From Sphingobacteriales bacterium (lineage in GTDB: Bacteria; Bacteroidota; Bacteroidia; Chitinophagales; Chitinophagaceae): DNA of 54,904 nt. The position numbers and the translations under genes were made by a program. The DNA lies in contig JAIXSZ010000078.1 of assembly GCA_027484425.1 (NCBI GenBank), positions 1 to 54,904 on the forward strand. Reading direction: 5' to 3'. Under the pieces are notes generated by a model, which was not told where the DNA came from, did not search any database, and saw nothing but the letters and a program-made list of their open reading frames with translations. Positions 29,348-38,900 of this stretch are shown here, piece by piece; within the stretch, counting starts at the first letter, position 1, and every line of letters starts with the position of its first letter.

Positions 29348-30358
29348 ATGACACTTATAGATGCTCTGTATATCAATAAAGGCGGTGGTGCTGTGCTATT
29401 GCAGTACCTGATAGAAACTATACTGGCAGGAGCACATAAAGACAAATTTTTCTTCTTGCTCGATCCTCGTTTTGATATACCAGCACAACTCACTACTAAC
29501 TACAGTGTGATTCCCAACAAGGTAAGTGAGCGGGTAAAGTTTTACAAACAACACCAAAACGATTATACCAAAGTGTTTTGTTTTGCCAACACACCACCTC
29601 CTATCAAAATGAAAGTACCTGTGTATACCTATATGCACAATCAGAAACTACTGGAAGCTCCGAAATACAAATTCAAAAAAATGTTTTGGACGCAGTACAT
29701 CAAGTATCTATTTATAAAACGTTATAACAGCAATACCGACTACTACATAGTACAAACACCACACATGGTAAAGGAACTTGTAGAAGTAGGGCTGAAAGAC
29801 AATAAGCACTGCCTGACCCTACCTTTTTACGACAACAAAAAATACATAGGCGGCGGCAAACCATTTGCACAACGAGCTATGGATGAGTTTGTGTTCATCA
29901 GCAACCCATCGCCACAAAAAAACTACCACAATCTACTGAATGCCTGGGAATACCTGCTACAAAATGGCCATACCCCCACCCTGCATGTAACCATTGACCA
30001 CACAGCACCTGCACTGCTAGAGCGCGTGCGCCTGCTCAATGAGCGAGGTACCAAAATAGTAAACCATACCTATGTAGACCCTCGGGAATTGTACTTCAAC
30101 TGTGCTTACCTCATATTTCCATCTATAATGGAGAGTTTTGGGCTGCCACTCATAGAGGCTGCCGATAGTGGCATGAAAATAATAGCATCAGACCTTCCCT
30201 TTGTATATGATGTAGTCACCCCCAGCCTTACCTTTCCCCCCAACGACCCTAAAGCGATCGCCAATACCGTACTGGAAGCCATCAGCAACCCCAACCTGCA
30301 CACACCCACCATTGTAACCCAAAACCAAATAAATGAACTGGTGGAATTGTTGGTGTAG
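29348..30358 (+). CDS. GT4-family glycosyltransferase
   Basis: A 336-residue GT-B glycosyltransferase. The C-terminal half shows FISNPSPQKNYHNLLNAWEY (substrate loop of GT4) and MESFGLPLIEAADSG with the full E-x7-E motif. The N-terminal part starts with DALYINKGGGAVLLQYL, the acceptor-side domain. It is the last of three glycosyltransferase genes on the plus strand and is followed by an 8-bp palindrome. It probably belongs to the same surface-glycan pathway as the divergent epimerase and GT2 genes. Confidence 0.88.
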   Translation: MTLIDALYINKGGGAVLLQYLIETILAGAHKDKFFFLLDPRFDIPAQLTTNYSVIPNKVSERVKFYKQHQNDYTKVFCFANTPPPIKMKVPVYTYMHNQKLLEAPKYKFKKMFWTQYIKYLFIKRYNSNTDYYIVQTPHMVKELVEVGLKDNKHCLTLPFYDNKKYIGGGKPFAQRAMDEFVFISNPSPQKNYHNLLNAWEYLLQNGHTPTLHVTIDHTAPALLERVRLLNERGTKIVNHTYVDPRELYFNCAYLIFPSIMESFGLPLIEAADSGMKIIASDLPFVYDVVTPSLTFPPNDPKAIANTVLEAISNPNLHTPTIVTQNQINELVELLV

Positions 30359-30381
30359 GCAACCAAGGGAGAGGCTCATAA

Positions 30382-30399
30382 TGTTCATTAAAATGAACA
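30382..30399. repeat. Eight-base-pair palindrome between convergent genes
   Basis: TGTTCATT and AATGAACA pair with a two-base gap. It sits between the last GT4 gene and DUF3999. There is no T run on the proper side, so it is a weak terminator candidate at best. Confidence 0.4.
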
Positions 30400-30436
30400 A
30401 AAAACATGTTTAATGTCTGTTTTTACATGCATTGTA

Positions 30437-31672
30437 CTACTTACCCTTCACCTCCTTCATAAGCCTAAAGGTCAGTACAGACATTAAAACTGCCAGCACT
30501 ACTATTGTTATCCATATCCATTGATTACCAGTTTTGGCAGCAATAGGCGGTGCCGCCGACTCAATCTTTGCAAGTTGATTGATTGCAGCGATGGGCAGCA
30601 GAGCAGGTATGCTGTCTCTGAACTGTGACAGGTCATACATGGGTGGTGTCAGGGTATCATTGCCTACATTTATCTGATAAGCCTTGTCCTTATCTAGCCA
30701 TGCTACCAGTTGCTGGGCAATAGCATAGGTAGATACGTTAGTGACTACTAGAGGAGGGTCGTCATTATTAGTTATTTCCAGCAGCATATAGCCAGCTTTA
30801 CATTCAGGTATATTTAGCACGGTACTAGGCTGCAACAACTCATAACTCGCCACCTGATTCAAATACCGCTCTTTATCCCTCACCTTACTACTCACATACA
30901 CATTTACATTACGTTTAAAAAATCTTGGACCATTCACTGTCAGTTCCAGACGGTTCACCACATAGGGTGCGCTGTTGGTTATACTAATGTACGACCGTCC
31001 GTTACTACTATCTTTTTGCACAAGTTGTGCAGCAGGATTGGATTCGTATTCTGGCTGAGGAGTTGATGTTATAGTACTATATCGCCCCACCTTCACCACA
31101 TTAAGCCTATCAGTTTTTTGGTTGTTTATCCTCAACCTGTAATACCTATAAGTGGCTTGCGGAAAATGTATACTCTGCGAATAGCTACCTGCTGTAAGTG
31201 TGTATGACCGCTGAAACAACACATAATCGTCAATAATATACCAGTTCTTACCATCGTCGCTACCACTTACTGCTGCAAAACGCTCTACAGCAGTGTTGCG
31301 CAGCACCACCCATATATCGCTCACCCCTGTTACGGTGGGGTTCTGTACATCGATTACCGTGTATTGGCGATCTGTATTACTCGATATTATCGGAAACTCT
31401 GTAAACTCAGGAGATACCGCTTTGGCTCCTGCCCTACGCACTATATAGGGCACTTGCTTACCAGTTGCACTATCTATAATCCGCACATCATACAACCCCA
31501 ACCCAGCACTGGCCGCCACCTCAGCACTAACTGGCAGTGCATAAAACCCAGTCTCGCTTACAGGTGCTACACTAGCCCGCCACCTGAATGGCTGTGCAGA
31601 TGCTTGCAACACACACAACCACCCACACAACAGCACCAATGCCACGCTTTTAGGGCTTATCATCTTGCTCAT
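30437..31672 (-). CDS. DUF3999-family exported protein
   Basis: A 411-residue protein with a signal peptide ending near ASAQ, a long beta-rich periplasmic part starting PFRWRASVAPVSETGFYALP, and one C-terminal membrane helix (WIWITIVVLAVLMSVL) with a short basic tail. This matches DUF3999, which is often encoded beside DUF2339 proteins. The ATG overlaps the end of the DUF2339 gene by 23 bases, so translation is coupled. The role is unknown. By position the two proteins should form one envelope complex, with DUF3999 as its periplasmic part. Confidence 0.85.
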   Translation of the reverse strand: MSKMISPKSVALVLLCGWLCVLQASAQPFRWRASVAPVSETGFYALPVSAEVAASAGLGLYDVRIIDSATGKQVPYIVRRAGAKAVSPEFTEFPIISSNTDRQYTVIDVQNPTVTGVSDIWVVLRNTAVERFAAVSGSDDGKNWYIIDDYVLFQRSYTLTAGSYSQSIHFPQATYRYYRLRINNQKTDRLNVVKVGRYSTITSTPQPEYESNPAAQLVQKDSSNGRSYISITNSAPYVVNRLELTVNGPRFFKRNVNVYVSSKVRDKERYLNQVASYELLQPSTVLNIPECKAGYMLLEITNNDDPPLVVTNVSTYAIAQQLVAWLDKDKAYQINVGNDTLTPPMYDLSQFRDSIPALLPIAAINQLAKIESAAPPIAAKTGNQWIWITIVVLAVLMSVLTFRLMKEVKGK

Positions 31673-34145
31673 TTACATCGTCAAAAATAATCCTTTTCAA
31701 TTTCTGGTACATAAACGATACCGTCAGTAGCAACACACCCAATAGTATAAACGCCAATATCTTACCCCCCTCTGATATGCCCGAAATGTCGTAGATAAAT
31801 AACTTAACCAGCACGATTGAAAACAAACCCAGCGACGTAATTCGCAATACTTTGTTGCGGTGTTTCATACCTAGTAGCATTGTAACAAACGAGCTCAGCC
31901 CCCACAGCACCGTCAGGCCACCCTTACCATATTGCCCCCTGAGCACATCTGGCGGCAATTCCTGATTGCCCACGACCATATACAAATTCATGCCTTCCTG
32001 ACTCAGCAGCAACACTGCCACCACACACAGCCCTACAGTTATGAAGTTTAGTCTTTCTTTATAAGCTGCCAAGTCACTCCTCACCATTTTCACAGTAAGC
32101 AGATACAGCACCACCAGCAGCGTACTGCTTAGCCAGTGCATATACATGTGTATGGCATTATAGTTGTCATGAAATGCTCCGTAGCGCAAATCATTGACCA
32201 TTTGGGCACTAAACAAATAGTGAAGAAAACAAACCACCAGCGGCACCAATACCCAATTACCAAACGACCAATCACTCCTCCGCCTAAACCACAACAACAC
32301 ACCCAGCCCAAAAATCAGGGTGTTAATGCGGTGATACACATTGGGCACTGCCATACCTATTTGGGTCTTGAACACAAGATTGACCCCGAACATACAAGTA
32401 ACATACAACAACACCACCGACACCAGCAATGCCGCACGCCCTGCTTGTTTGCTACTCACTGTATTCACAAACTCTTCATTGGCACTACGTTTCAACAATA
32501 GATAGTAAGCACCATAGGCTGCTATAGCTATGATATTGGTGACTAATCCTCGCACATCAAGATAAATCAACGTATGATTAGAACCCGGCATCATTGCGGC
32601 ATTGCTCCAGTCCATCAGCAGACTCAGCATTGCCAAGCCACTAATGACAATAGACGAATAACGGAACACCCTGATACCTGAATACACCGACAGCCAATAC
32701 AACAACACAAACTCTGCCGACCAAAACATAGTGATAGCATGGCCCTGCAACTGTATAGGGATGGTAAGCGTAACGAAGGTAAGCGTAAGCCCTATCAGCA
32801 AAAACAGTAGATTCCTGTCGGCAATGCTCTTTTTGTATACAGTATAAGCTAATCCCAGATTGAGCACACCCACACATAGGGTGAACAATCCCTGATACAA
32901 ACCATGATCTATTTGGCGCACCATAGCCAGCCCAGCACCATAATAACTGAAACTAATAAATAGCAATATCAGAAAATCAAAAGGCCTGAACCGCTCACGA
33001 GTGCGTATCTGGTACAGCATATTCATGCCCATATACACCACATAAAACACCGTGCCAAACACCAACCCATCTACATACGACACTGGCTTATGGGTGCTCA
33101 TCGCATTAATGAGCCACCCACCAAAAATAATCTCTGTAAAAAACAGTGAAATGATATTAATTGCCGGCCACCTCTTATACCATGCCAGCAACAGCAAGCC
33201 TATACTCAGTATAGTTAGGTACACAAACAGCACTATATAGTTGCCACTGCCCGTACTGATAAGAAATGGCGTCACAAAGCCCCCAACCGATGCTATTACT
33301 GCCAGCTCCAACCTGTCATAAAGCACTGCCAACAGCACTGCAAATGCCGTTATCACCACCATTATAATAAAAGCAGCCGTTTGCGGGAGCAGATGATACT
33401 GATGAAACGCAAAAGCAATAGTGAAGTAAAACACTGCGATACCACCACCCGCCAGTACAGAGCTGAACGACCTATAGCCACTGCGCAAGTAATGACCTAG
33501 CCCCACCAGTATGCCGCCACATGCCAGACCTATACACACCCTGCCCACTTCGTTTATCCAGTCTTGGTCTATGGCATACTTCACAAAAAACGCTATACCC
33601 AACACCAGTATCGCTATACCTATCTTATTGATCAGGTTTTCACCTATAAATTTCTCTAGGTCTGGGTTGTCTCTCGTCCATTTCTCCGACCACGACTCCG
33701 CTGGTAGCGGAGGCGGCTCTGGTGCAGTGTATTGTTCGGTTGTAGGTGGGGTTTGTTCTTTATACTCCCATGGTTGTACTTGGGGCATCTCGCTCTCTAT
33801 CGCTGCCGGCGCTTCCACCACTTCCGGCGCCATCACTGGCACCTCTATTGCCGGTGGCACTTCCACCTCAGCTATTGGCTCTGGTACTACCGCCACCTCT
33901 GGCTCCTCTTGTATAGCAGTGGGTATAGGTTTTGGCTCTTCGGCATGGGTGGTGGCAGTCACACCCCGCTCAGCCAGCGTTTGTATATTTTCTCTAAGGT
34001 AGTTTATCTCCCTCCTCAGAAATTTCTGCTCCTCTCTCAGCTTTTCTATTACCCCGGTCAGCTGCTCTGTATTCTTCTTACCCTTGGCACTCAACGAATA
34101 GTTTGCCACCAATACTATCAATACCAATACGATAAGGACGGTCAT
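31650..34145 (-). CDS. DUF2339-family polytopic membrane protein
   Basis: An 831-residue protein. After one N-terminal helix there is a coiled coil (about 28-65, LTGVIEKLREEQKFLRREI) and a Pro/Glu-rich linker to about residue 155, then more than twenty membrane helices to the C-terminus. The block NLINKIGIAILVLGIAFFVK at the start of the membrane region is the DUF2339 signature. No enzymatic motif is seen. It is encoded directly ahead of DUF3999 with a 23-base overlap, a pairing known in other phyla. It may sense or build something in the envelope, which is not established. Confidence 0.87.
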   Translation of the reverse strand: MTVLIVLVLIVLVANYSLSAKGKKNTEQLTGVIEKLREEQKFLRREINYLRENIQTLAERGVTATTHAEEPKPIPTAIQEEPEVAVVPEPIAEVEVPPAIEVPVMAPEVVEAPAAIESEMPQVQPWEYKEQTPPTTEQYTAPEPPPLPAESWSEKWTRDNPDLEKFIGENLINKIGIAILVLGIAFFVKYAIDQDWINEVGRVCIGLACGGILVGLGHYLRSGYRSFSSVLAGGGIAVFYFTIAFAFHQYHLLPQTAAFIIMVVITAFAVLLAVLYDRLELAVIASVGGFVTPFLISTGSGNYIVLFVYLTILSIGLLLLAWYKRWPAINIISLFFTEIIFGGWLINAMSTHKPVSYVDGLVFGTVFYVVYMGMNMLYQIRTRERFRPFDFLILLFISFSYYGAGLAMVRQIDHGLYQGLFTLCVGVLNLGLAYTVYKKSIADRNLLFLLIGLTLTFVTLTIPIQLQGHAITMFWSAEFVLLYWLSVYSGIRVFRYSSIVISGLAMLSLLMDWSNAAMMPGSNHTLIYLDVRGLVTNIIAIAAYGAYYLLLKRSANEEFVNTVSSKQAGRAALLVSVVLLYVTCMFGVNLVFKTQIGMAVPNVYHRINTLIFGLGVLLWFRRRSDWSFGNWVLVPLVVCFLHYLFSAQMVNDLRYGAFHDNYNAIHMYMHWLSSTLLVVLYLLTVKMVRSDLAAYKERLNFITVGLCVVAVLLLSQEGMNLYMVVGNQELPPDVLRGQYGKGGLTVLWGLSSFVTMLLGMKHRNKVLRITSLGLFSIVLVKLFIYDISGISEGGKILAFILLGVLLLTVSFMYQKLKRIIFDDVNEQDDKP

Positions 34146-34207
34146 ATTTTGTTATTTTATCACAAGTTACAAATAATTAAACACCATCACCCTACCCCAC
34201 ACTCCCA

Positions 34208-34618
34208 CTACCTATTAGCCAGCCCCTTCATTATCTTATCCCCCGCACTCGTCAGCAACCCGCACACCAACCCCGATAGTAGTGCCGCAAAGAAGCCCAG
34301 CATCAGCATTACCTGTGTCACCGTAGCACCAGACTCGGCATGTATCTTAGCAAACTTTGCCGCATCGGGCGCATGATGTGCCAGATACGCATCCTGCATC
34401 AATATATGAAACATCGTCACTATAACAGTATTTATCACCCCTATCAAAAACCCATGAGCGAAAAACTTACGCTCTGCATACCGCGCCAGCACATAGGCAC
34501 ACAACAGGTACACGGGTGTGCCCAGCACCGACTCATATTTTGTAGGTATATAATACACTGTCACCACCCCCATTACCACACCGGTCAGCGACAATAGTCC
34601 TATCAATTTCCAATTCAT
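34208..34618 (-). CDS. Small four-helix membrane protein
   Basis: A 136-residue protein with about four membrane helices (LIGLLSLTGVVMGVVTVYY near the start and VMLMLGFFAALLSGLVCGLL near the end) and a charged middle segment. I do not recognise the family; it looks somewhat like DUF4199-type proteins. The frame opens with TTG at 34624, but the ATG at 34618 is the better start. It lies 62 bases ahead of the DUF2339 gene on the same strand and may share its promoter. Confidence 0.7.
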   Translation of the reverse strand: MNWKLIGLLSLTGVVMGVVTVYYIPTKYESVLGTPVYLLCAYVLARYAERKFFAHGFLIGVINTVIVTMFHILMQDAYLAHHAPDAAKFAKIHAESGATVTQVMLMLGFFAALLSGLVCGLLTSAGDKIMKGLANR

Positions 34619-34674
34619 AAACAACGCTACTACTTCAAATAATTTTTGTTTACACCTCAGTTCTCCTTAGTTCA

Positions 34675-35496
34675 TTAACTTATATACAGATCTGATTGCA
34701 GTGGCCCACCTGGTGTTACCGCATATTGTTCCAGGTCGGTGATACCCGCTGCTTTCAGCACATCCTCATCCAGATACAGATTGCCACTGCACTCACTCGC
34801 CGGCTGGCTCAGTATGTAGTAGGCACAGTCTGCCAATATCTGTGGTTTGCGGCTCCTAGCCATCAGCATATCGCCACCCAGCAGGTTTTTTACGGCTGCC
34901 GTAGCTATGGTAGTCACTGGCCACAGCGAGTTAGCCGCCACACCTTCCTTCCTAAATTCCTCTGCCCATGCCAGCGACATCATACTCATGCTATACTTGC
35001 TTATCGTGTAGCCTATATAGGGTGCTATCCACCTCGGGTCCATGTTTATGGGTGGCGACAGGGTCAGTATATGCCCGTTAGCACTTTTTTTCAGGTACGG
35101 CACGCAGTGTTTCGTCACCATAAATGTGCCTCGCACATTTATGTCGTGTACCAGGTTAAACCGTTTCATGTCCGTATCCTCCGTATTGCTCAGTGCTATT
35201 GCCGATGCATTATTCACCAGCATATCTATTCCCCCAAATATTTCCACCGCCTGCTGCACCGCATTGCGTATCTGTGCTTCATCTCTTATGTCGCACTGCA
35301 CAGCCAGCCCCACACCACCTGCTTGGTTTATTTTTTCTACTGCTGTGTGTATGGTGCCACCCAGCCGCTCATCTTCTTGCACAGTTTTGCCTATCACCAC
35401 TATATTGGCGCCTGCCGCTGCCAGCTTCAGGGCTACGGCCTCGCCTATGCCTCTGCTGGCACCAGTTATAAACGCTGTTTTACCGCTCATTTCCAT
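34675..35496 (-). CDS. Short-chain dehydrogenase, HSDL2-like
   Basis: A 273-residue classical short-chain dehydrogenase/reductase. It has TGASRGIG at 11-18 for the cofactor, NNAS at 95-98, and the catalytic set S147, Y163 and K167 (YTISK). The tail LYLDEDVLKAAGITDLEQYA is typical of the HSDL2-like group, whose members act on lipid-type substrates, although the actual substrate is not known. It is divergent from nadE. Two in-frame ATGs (35496 and 35490) lie at the start and I used the first. Confidence 0.88.
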   Translation of the reverse strand: MEMSGKTAFITGASRGIGEAVALKLAAAGANIVVIGKTVQEDERLGGTIHTAVEKINQAGGVGLAVQCDIRDEAQIRNAVQQAVEIFGGIDMLVNNASAIALSNTEDTDMKRFNLVHDINVRGTFMVTKHCVPYLKKSANGHILTLSPPINMDPRWIAPYIGYTISKYSMSMMSLAWAEEFRKEGVAANSLWPVTTIATAAVKNLLGGDMLMARSRKPQILADCAYYILSQPASECSGNLYLDEDVLKAAGITDLEQYAVTPGGPLQSDLYIS

Positions 35497-35609
35497 AGGT
35501 CATACTGTTTTGTGTTCTACGAAGTTAACAAACTCACCACAACTACTACACTTTTTGCCGCCCTCCCCACCTTCTTTCAAAATCCTTCTCATTTCACCCT
35601 TGCTTACAA

Positions 35610-35617
35610 TAACTTTG
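35610..35617 (+). promoter_or_regulatory. Probable -7 box of nadE
   Basis: TAACTTTG matches TAnnTTTG exactly and lies 47 bases before the nadE ATG at 35665. Confidence 0.45.
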
Positions 35618-35664
35618 CCCTCCATACCTACTGCATACCACTGCAGTACCAACCATACAATAAG

Positions 35665-37338
35665 ATGAAAATACTCATAGCGCAGCAAAACTACCACATA
35701 GGCAACTTCGAGGCCAACACCCAGAAAATACTGGCTGCCATAGCTCATGGCAAGGCAGTAGGTGCCGACCTCGTAGTGTGCTCAGAACTGGCTATTTGTG
35801 GCTATCCGCCGCGCGATTTTCTCGAATTCTCTGATTTCATCACCCAGGCGCACAACGCTCTACATACCATTTGTCAGGCTGCCGATACCATAGGCGTACT
35901 GGTGGGCTGCCCCGCTCCCAACCCCGACCCCAAGGGTAAAAACCTGCACAACAGCGCCTACCTGCTCTACAACCAAACCATACAAGGCGTAGCCCACAAA
36001 ACCCTGCTACCCACCTACGACATATTCGATGAGTACCGCTACTTCGAGCCCGCTACCTCATGGAATGTACTCCACTTCAAAGGCAAAAAACTAGCCGTTA
36101 CCATCTGCGAAGACATCTGGGACATCGTTGACGACCCGTTGTATCGGGTCTGCCCCATGGACCAACTGCTACCTCAGCAGCCCGATATCATGATCAACCT
36201 CAGCGCTTCACCGTTCGACTACCTCCATGCCGATGGCAGGCGCGACATAGTGAGCCGCAATGCCGCCCGCTATGCACTACCCCTCATCTACTGCAACACC
36301 ACAGGCTCGCAAACCGAAATCGTGTTCGACGGTGGCTCGCTGGTGGCTGGCCCAGACGGCACCATTTTGCAAGAGTTGCCCTACTTCACCGAGGCGCTAC
36401 ACCTCATAGACTGGCTGCCCGATGGCAGCCTATCCGCTGGCACTTACGCACCCATCGCCCCCCAGCCGGTATCGCCCCTGTCGCTCAGTGCCACTACCAA
36501 TGTGCACCACATACACCAGGCACTGCTGCTAGGCATCCGCGACTATTTCTCCAAAATGAACTTCACCAAGGCTATCGTTGCCTCATCTGGTGGCATAGAC
36601 AGTGCCGTAGTGCTGGCACTGGCATGCGAAGCACTAGGAGCCGAAAATGTGAGCGCACTACTCCTGCCCTCTCAGTACTCTACCCCCCACTCTGTGGCAG
36701 ATGCCGTGCAGCTTTCTGTCAACCTCGGCAACCACTACGACATCATACCCATCGCCCCGGTGTTCGATGCCTATAGCGCAGCCCTCCACCCCGTATTTGC
36801 AGACCTCCCCTTCAATGTAGCCGAAGAAAACCTGCAATCACGCATAAGAGGCGCTATGGTTATGGCACTAGCCAACAAATTTGGGTACATATTGCTCAAT
36901 ACCTCCAACAAAAGCGAACTAGCCACCGGCTACGGCACCCTGTATGGCGATATGGCTGGCGGACTAGGCGTGCTGGGCGACCTATACAAGATACAGGTGT
37001 ACGCACTGGCACAATACATCAACCGCCACCAGGAGATAATACCCCAAAACATACTGCTGAAAGCCCCCAGTGCCGAGCTGCGCCCCGACCAGAAAGACAG
37101 CGACAGCCTGCCCGAATACCACATACTCGACCCCATACTATACCAATACATAGAACGCCGCCAGAGCCCCGCCCAGATACAGGCCATGGGCTACGATGCC
37201 ACACTGGTGAAACGTATACTCACCCTCGTCAACAACAACGAATACAAACGAAACCAGTTTTGCCCCATCATCAGGGTCTCCCCCAAGGCATTTGGCATTG
37301 GCAGGCGCATGCCCATAGTAGGCAAATACCTGATGTAG
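35665..37338 (+). CDS. nadE: Glutamine-dependent NAD+ synthetase
   Basis: A 557-residue two-domain enzyme that makes NAD+ from deamido-NAD+, ATP and glutamine. The N-terminal nitrilase-type glutaminase has the E41-K112-C148 triad (SELAICGYPP, HKTLLPTYD, TICEDIWD). The C-terminal synthetase has the pyrophosphate loop SSGGIDSA near residues 307-312 and the later blocks NTSNKSELATGYGTLYGD and SAELRPDQKDSDSLP. Length fits the glutaminase-fused form. The open frame reaches back to 34696, but that part is antisense to the SDR gene, and the protein clearly begins at MKILIAQQNY. The gene runs alone from a promoter-like box. Confidence 0.95.
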   Translation: MKILIAQQNYHIGNFEANTQKILAAIAHGKAVGADLVVCSELAICGYPPRDFLEFSDFITQAHNALHTICQAADTIGVLVGCPAPNPDPKGKNLHNSAYLLYNQTIQGVAHKTLLPTYDIFDEYRYFEPATSWNVLHFKGKKLAVTICEDIWDIVDDPLYRVCPMDQLLPQQPDIMINLSASPFDYLHADGRRDIVSRNAARYALPLIYCNTTGSQTEIVFDGGSLVAGPDGTILQELPYFTEALHLIDWLPDGSLSAGTYAPIAPQPVSPLSLSATTNVHHIHQALLLGIRDYFSKMNFTKAIVASSGGIDSAVVLALACEALGAENVSALLLPSQYSTPHSVADAVQLSVNLGNHYDIIPIAPVFDAYSAALHPVFADLPFNVAEENLQSRIRGAMVMALANKFGYILLNTSNKSELATGYGTLYGDMAGGLGVLGDLYKIQVYALAQYINRHQEIIPQNILLKAPSAELRPDQKDSDSLPEYHILDPILYQYIERRQSPAQIQAMGYDATLVKRILTLVNNNEYKRNQFCPIIRVSPKAFGIGRRMPIVGKYLM

Positions 37339-37381
37339 TCCGCCACCCACACAAAGCTTATTGTTTGTTATTATTCTAGGT

Positions 37382-37450
37382 CACCAGCAGTGGTGCTACT
37401 AGCAACGGGCTTTGTGTCACTCCTTTGTACTGGCGGGGCAGTGGGGGGCT
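37382..37450 (+). repeat. Dispersed intergenic repeat, copy 3
   Basis: It shares GCTACTAGCA, CGGGCTTTG and TTGTACTGGCGGGGCAGTG with copy 2 at 5824-5893 in the same orientation, and with copy 1 in reverse. It lies just downstream of nadE. Confidence 0.8.
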
Positions 37451-37530
37451 ATTTTCATAAACTACATCTGCTTCTCACTACGCATATACGTTTATCCATA
37501 CACATTTTATTTTAATATTTTTTTCTCAAG

Positions 37531-37562
37531 GTAGTGTAGGTTCGAGTCCTGTTCGGGCGACA
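37531..37562 (+). other. tRNA 3'-end-like fragment, possible attachment site remnant
   Basis: GTAGG-TTCGAGT-CCTGT (37536-37552) has the stem and loop of a tRNA T-arm, and TCGGGCG plus A follows like the 3' side of an acceptor stem. The 5' two thirds of a tRNA are missing upstream. Such fragments are left where an element has integrated into a tRNA gene. The isoacceptor cannot be told, and the exact acceptor register is uncertain. Confidence 0.55.
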
Positions 37563-37678
37563 CTTCACAGAAGCGTTACCTAACAAGGGTTTTGTTTTTC
37601 CTACCACATTATAAAGTCGAACCGTTGATTAAGAAAATCCAAGTTTAACAGCTATTTTGCATACAAATCGTATATAAA

Positions 37679-38215
37679 ATGACTAGCGAACAAAATGGCG
37701 GTACTTCAAAAGCCGATATCATTAAAGCAGATTGGTTCAACTGGGTAGTAAATGCAAGATATCAGAACCAATCATTTTCAATTAAGTTGTTTAAACTGGA
37801 AGACGATTTAAAGAAACAAAAAGACAGGGAATGCCATAAGATATTTCATACTCTTCTTGGAGTAAATTTTTCACTTTGGCGTGCTGCACCACTTGTTCTG
37901 GAAAGTGCTAGAGATGAAGAAGAGATTGATATTACTGGATTCCAATTCTTAGACACGCTAATTGCAGAAAATGCTATTAACTTCCCCCAAGACAAAAAAA
38001 TGCGCGCTTGGTCGTCAGGGTACTATTTAAACAACGCATATTATCGCGTTGTCAGTTTAAAAGGAAAGTTGAGCGAAAGCGGGATTGATTTTTCGATACT
38101 TGAAGAATCTAATAGAAATTTGCTATTTACGGATACTCAACGCTATTGGGATGATCTTCACAAGTGTGCAGAAAACATACTGGAATACTTATCAGAATCA
38201 ATCAAAAGTAAATAA
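37679..38215 (+). CDS. Unknown helical protein, first gene of the accessory island
   Basis: A 178-residue soluble protein predicted by eye to be mainly alpha-helical (DWFNWVVNARYQNQSFSIKL, HTLLGVNFSLWRAAPLVLE). It has no signal peptide, membrane segment or metal motif. I do not recognise it. It ends three bases before the next gene, so the two are almost surely co-translated and may act together. AT-rich codons differ from nadE upstream. Confidence 0.7.
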   Translation: MTSEQNGGTSKADIIKADWFNWVVNARYQNQSFSIKLFKLEDDLKKQKDRECHKIFHTLLGVNFSLWRAAPLVLESARDEEEIDITGFQFLDTLIAENAINFPQDKKMRAWSSGYYLNNAYYRVVSLKGKLSESGIDFSILEESNRNLLFTDTQRYWDDLHKCAENILEYLSESIKSK

Positions 38216-38218
38216 CGC

Positions 38219-38785
38219 ATGAGCGCACAAACATTTTTTCATGTTTCAAGGCTAGGAAAATTGCCAGCGAAACTTAGCTTGGACGGAAAGGTTCCTGATT
38301 TTGCAGCGTTGAGAACAGACAACTATTTTAATGAAAAACAGTATCAGGAAGCTATAGACCGATTCTTGCCAAATGGCATATCGAAACAAGGGGAAAACTA
38401 TTTATTCAAACCATTAGAATACTTTAAAATTAATGATAATGAGAATAGTGTAACATATTCACCTGTTATCGAGATGGTATTTGAACTTGTTAGACAATTA
38501 CACTTTGCCAACCTACCTTCAAGGTATGCGTCTCTTTTTGCTTGGAAGACCATCGAAGAAGCATATGAATTCATCAAATATCATGGAGGAAATCATGATT
38601 GCATTATCTACAAAATATCTGCGTGTAACTTTTTTAAGGCAGATATGAACCTTGTAAGACTAGGATATTCCGCTGCAGCAGGGTATACGATTGCCAATAG
38701 CTATTGGAAAGGAATCGCATCGGAGAATCCAAAATGGGAATACCTGCTTTCATATCCGATACAAATAATTGACGAGGTATTATAG
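38219..38785 (+). CDS. DUF2441-like protein, possible ADP-ribosyltransferase fold
   Basis: A 188-residue cytoplasmic protein. It begins TFFHVSRLGKLPAK and later has IEMVFELVRQLHFANLPSRY, SLFAWKTIEEA, FKADMNLVRLG and WEYLLSYPI. This order of blocks resembles DUF2441 proteins, which I recall being compared to ADP-ribosyltransferase-like folds. I could not verify that link here. If true, it could modify a protein or nucleic acid with NAD+, as many phage-defence and toxin effectors do. The partner gene lies three bases upstream and an OLD-type nuclease gene follows after a terminator. Confidence 0.65.
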   Translation: MSAQTFFHVSRLGKLPAKLSLDGKVPDFAALRTDNYFNEKQYQEAIDRFLPNGISKQGENYLFKPLEYFKINDNENSVTYSPVIEMVFELVRQLHFANLPSRYASLFAWKTIEEAYEFIKYHGGNHDCIIYKISACNFFKADMNLVRLGYSAAAGYTIANSYWKGIASENPKWEYLLSYPIQIIDEVL

Positions 38786-38808
38786 TTGCTGAATCGCTAT
38801 TGAATATT

Positions 38809-38826
38809 TGTAAAAACAATTTTACA
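38809..38826. repeat. Small AT-rich hairpin
   Basis: TGTAAAA pairs with TTTTACA with a four-base loop. It lies 24 bases after the DUF2441-like gene and may help end transcription together with the terminator at 38901-38924. Confidence 0.4.
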
Positions 38827-38900
38827 GACACTCTATAAATTTTCATCAAATTCTCAAATATCAGGTTCGACATTTCCCCCGTCAAATCTACAAATAAAAG

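Larger units (their letters stand above)
37339..37678. other. Gene-free left border of the accessory island
   Basis: After nadE this stretch holds dispersed repeat copy 3, an AT-rich segment, a tRNA 3'-end-like fragment at 37531-37562, and then AT-rich sequence leading to the first island gene. It is the point where base composition changes. Confidence 0.65.

Noticed and set aside
33511-34376. Plus-strand frames opposite the DUF2339 gene
   Set aside because: They are shadows of the Pro/Glu-rich coding sequence on the other strand.
34696-35664. N-terminal extension of nadE
   Set aside because: It is antisense to the SDR gene and has no protein-like composition. NadE starts at MKILIAQQNY.
37531-37562. 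Complete tRNA gene
   Set aside because: Only the T-arm and the 3' acceptor side are present. No D-arm or anticodon arm is found upstream.
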